From Coriaria nepalensis (taxonomy: Eukaryota; Streptophyta; Magnoliopsida; Cucurbitales; Coriariaceae): a stretch of 64,000 nucleotides of DNA. Positions 61,741 to 64,000 of the stretch are shown here, piece after piece; the first letter of the stretch is position 1; each line of letters starts with the position of its first letter. Both the position numbers and the translations under genes were made by a program. The notes under the pieces were generated by a model that was given only the letters and a program-made list of their open reading frames with translations, made no database searches and was not told the DNA's origin. Where the stretch lies: NCBI GenBank assembly GCA_027186245.1, contig CP114481.1:55188569-55252568 (forward strand), written 5' to 3'.

Positions 61741-63200
61741 GTAGTTTTCGGTTCAGACCGAGTTCCCGATCTGGACTAAGTTCTCAAGTTCCAAATATGT
61801 CGGTCTTTCTCAAACTAATTCTTGAGTTCCCGAAGGGTCAAAGTGCATTTGAGACGTTCAATTCGAGTTCCTTCGAAGGATCGAAGGGCATATCATATGT
61901 TGGTCTAAGATACACAAACCGACATCTCATATGTCGGTCTGATATGCCCAAACCGACATTTTACATGTCGATCTTAGATGCATAGACCAACATATCACAT
62001 GTCGGTTTGAAATGTCTAAACCAACATCTCACATATCAGTATGATATACAGAGCAATATTGACCGGGATCTCATGTCTGTGGTTGAAGGGTCGATGGGTC
62101 AATAGGCATCTCAAACCGATAACAAAATTCGAGTCTTTTCAAAGTGTCGAAGGGCATCTTTAATATATATATAATCAAAGGACATCTCACATAAATTATA
62201 GACGAAGGGTTGATGGGTCGATGGGCATCTCAGACTAATGTCTCACATAATTCGAGTCCAGTCGAAGAGTCGAAGGGTCAAAAGGTTGAAGGACATCTTA
62301 GAGTTACATATGAGATGTACAGACCGACATCTCACATATCGATCTGAAATGTAGAGCGATATAGACCGAGATCTCATGTTGGTATATGGTCGACGAGTTG
62401 AAGTTCGAAGGGTTTAAAAGCATATCTCATAATTTATAGTTGAAAGGTCGATAGCAGAAGGGTCGAACATGTGATCTCGATCCAAGCCGACATGTGATCT
62501 TGGTCTGAGACCACATACCGAGAACTCGGTTTAGAAAGTATATTATATTAGATCTCGGTTTAGGAAGGAAGAAAAAATTCTCTAGGAAGGAAAATGAAGA
62601 ACTCGGTTTGGAAAAGTAGCTTGGTCTGGGAAGAGAGAAATTAAACTCGGTAAAAGATCTCGGTCTGAATGCTTGGTAAAAGAAAATAATTTTGACGCGT
62701 TACGTAGAAGGAAAAGTTTTTGGCTTGCGTATTAATTGTATAAACTTTTGTATTAATACAAATAATTTTAACGTGACAATTTTTTTAATCATTAAGACGA
62801 TCAAAATTTATACAGAAAAGACAAATAAGAATGCTGAAATAAGGACCGAATCCCCTCCCAATACAAAGTCGAAAGATTATTACCTAGCCACAGGATCAAG
62901 GAATAAGCAATGATGGTTTCAGGCAAGGAAATAGTGATAATAGCTCCGAGTCTAGGTGAATAGTAAACTCAGGCAACCTACTAACACTATAAATAGGGCC
63001 CCAATATGAAGAGAAAGGTAAGTACACTCTATCTAACCTGACCCCATAGTAGTTAGCTCCCTAAATTAGATCAAACATTAATATTTACCATAGAAGAGAG
63101 TTAATCGGGTCCTAACCTCGATTTGACTCTTGTTTTCCTTATTTTCAGATGGTAGGGTCAGAAATACTGTTGGGCGGGACCATTTTTTGCACCAACAGAT
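61740..63200. mobile_element. degenerate LTR-retrotransposon-like fragment
   Basis: Rich in repeated CGGTCTGA/CATCTCACATGTCGG words. A TATAAATAGGG box lies near 62986, followed by about 190 bp resembling an LTR transcript leader. It ends at a GCACCAACAG segment (about 63188-63197), which resembles the border after plant LTRs. No reverse transcriptase or gag reading is present. The ends were not found, so limits are approximate. Confidence 0.4.
61888..62057. repeat. 34-bp tandem array, five degenerate units
   Basis: Five successive 34-bp units start at 61888, 61922, 61956, 61990 and 62024. Each follows the pattern ACATCTCAYATGTCGGTCT then GATATG...AAACCG. A further related unit lies near 62325-62355. 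The period is exact; unit identity varies. Confidence 0.85.
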
Positions 63201-64000
63201 GTGTATCTTCGTTCTCCCTATTAGACAAAATGTGCAGGATTTTATCCACATCTTGTAGATGAGAAGTTTTATGATTTCTGTGTGGATTAAGATCTTTCTG
63301 ACAAGATACTTAAAAGGGTTATTCAAATAGTTTGGTCAGAAGTGATTTTAGATTTAGTCAGAATTTAAATTCTTTGTACAACACTTAAAATTATATTCTA
63401 AATTTTATTTTATAATATTACGGATCCAACTATTCATTCCAAAATTTACTACTCGTAACAAAAATTAGTAAAAAAGTTCCATAGATTTTCAAATAAAAAA
63501 ATGTCTTTGACATTTTCCGGCAAGCCAAAGAGCTCATGATTTGTTGTTCAGTTCCTACTTTTTGTTCATGACGTGGCTTATGAGATATGGGAAATTTCAA
63601 ATTAGGGTTTCCATTATGGTACGTATTTCATACTTTTTTAAGTATCGGATTAAGCTTATTTTTACTTAACAAATAAAATTATGTTATTCGACTCTTACGT
63701 ACGTTTGGTTTAGTTAAGGTTTCAAGTAATTAATTCCGATAAGACAATACTATAGTTTACTAAGGTGTATGCATTTCATTACATTAAACCCTGAAATTAA
63801 TATATATAATTTTTTTAACCTTAGTAAACTATAGTATTGGAGTTGTATAATTTGGTTTGACTATTCATAATTGCAATTAGAAGTTTATTTTATTTTATTT
63901 TATTTTCCTCCCTACCAATCAGCATCACTCCCAAATCGTCAAACCAGCTCCAAATTAATTGCATTAGAAAGTAATAAATTAAAATAGAAATAATGATAAT
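63201..64000. other. AT-rich DNA with perfect inverted repeat
   Basis: No gene recognised. It contains a perfect 22-bp inverted repeat (63745-63766 and 63818-63839). Confidence 0.6.

Noticed and set aside
1..64000. CRISPR arrays, bacterial operons or a biosynthetic gene cluster
   Set aside because: This is plant nuclear DNA. The 34-bp array has no spacer pattern. Neighbouring genes do not share a pathway.

Overview
The window is nuclear DNA of a flowering plant, most likely a eudicot. It is AT-rich, and its genes are split by short GT-AG introns. Families seen include thaumatin-like protein, LSU, oleosin, ERF, plant ATP-PFK and ABCB transporter. TA, GA and CTT microsatellites and transposon debris fill the spaces. 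I cannot name the species. Multi-exon models were built by hand from both strands. For each intact model the exon lengths sum to a whole number of codons, and all but two introns use GT-AG.

Layout. 0-6.4 kb: a 237-bp tandem duplication at the left edge, an intact UNC93-like membrane protein gene (-), and a frameshifted second copy of it. 6.9-9.5 kb: a dead MutS2 gene that still has its introns. 10.2-11.0 kb: a DUF599 membrane protein (-), with a 550-bp insertion just upstream flanked by a 9-bp direct repeat. 12.6-13.3 kb: RNase P/MRP subunit POP5 (-), with an unusual AC splice acceptor. 14.7-15.2 kb: a small Cys/His-rich protein (+). 17.0-18.1 kb: a thaumatin-like protein (+). 18.8-30.0 kb: a housekeeping block, HP30-type Tim17/22/23 translocase (+), LSU (-), ATG13 (+), and a C78-family peptidase with a zinc finger (+). 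From memory this order matches the duplicated Arabidopsis blocks around At3g49560-49590 and At5g24650-24680. 30.2-34.8 kb: a full ABCB transporter (-).

35.5-48 kb is a decaying, seed-gene-bearing region. It holds a DUF1218 pseudogene, an aspartic-protease fragment, an uncharacterised low-complexity ORF (+), an oleosin (-) with RY and G-box promoter elements, and two tandem MATH-domain pseudogene copies with a coiled-coil ORF lying inside one. 48.1-60.5 kb: a GH17 beta-1,3-glucanase-like gene (-), a group IX-like ERF with a C-terminal frameshift (-), a 14-exon ATP-dependent phosphofructokinase (-), and a 10-exon DUF676 lipase-like gene (-). 60.5-64 kb has no gene. It contains a 34-bp tandem array, an LTR-like fragment and a perfect 22-bp inverted repeat.

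The genes do not form one pathway, as expected for a plant chromosome. I saw no convincing new multi-gene system. The most useful observations are local: a possible GT-AC intron in POP5, a GC-AG intron in the HP30 gene, a homopolymer frameshift removing the ERF tail, a spliced C-terminal tail on the thaumatin-like protein that looks like a GPI signal, and several gene duplications caught at different stages of decay.
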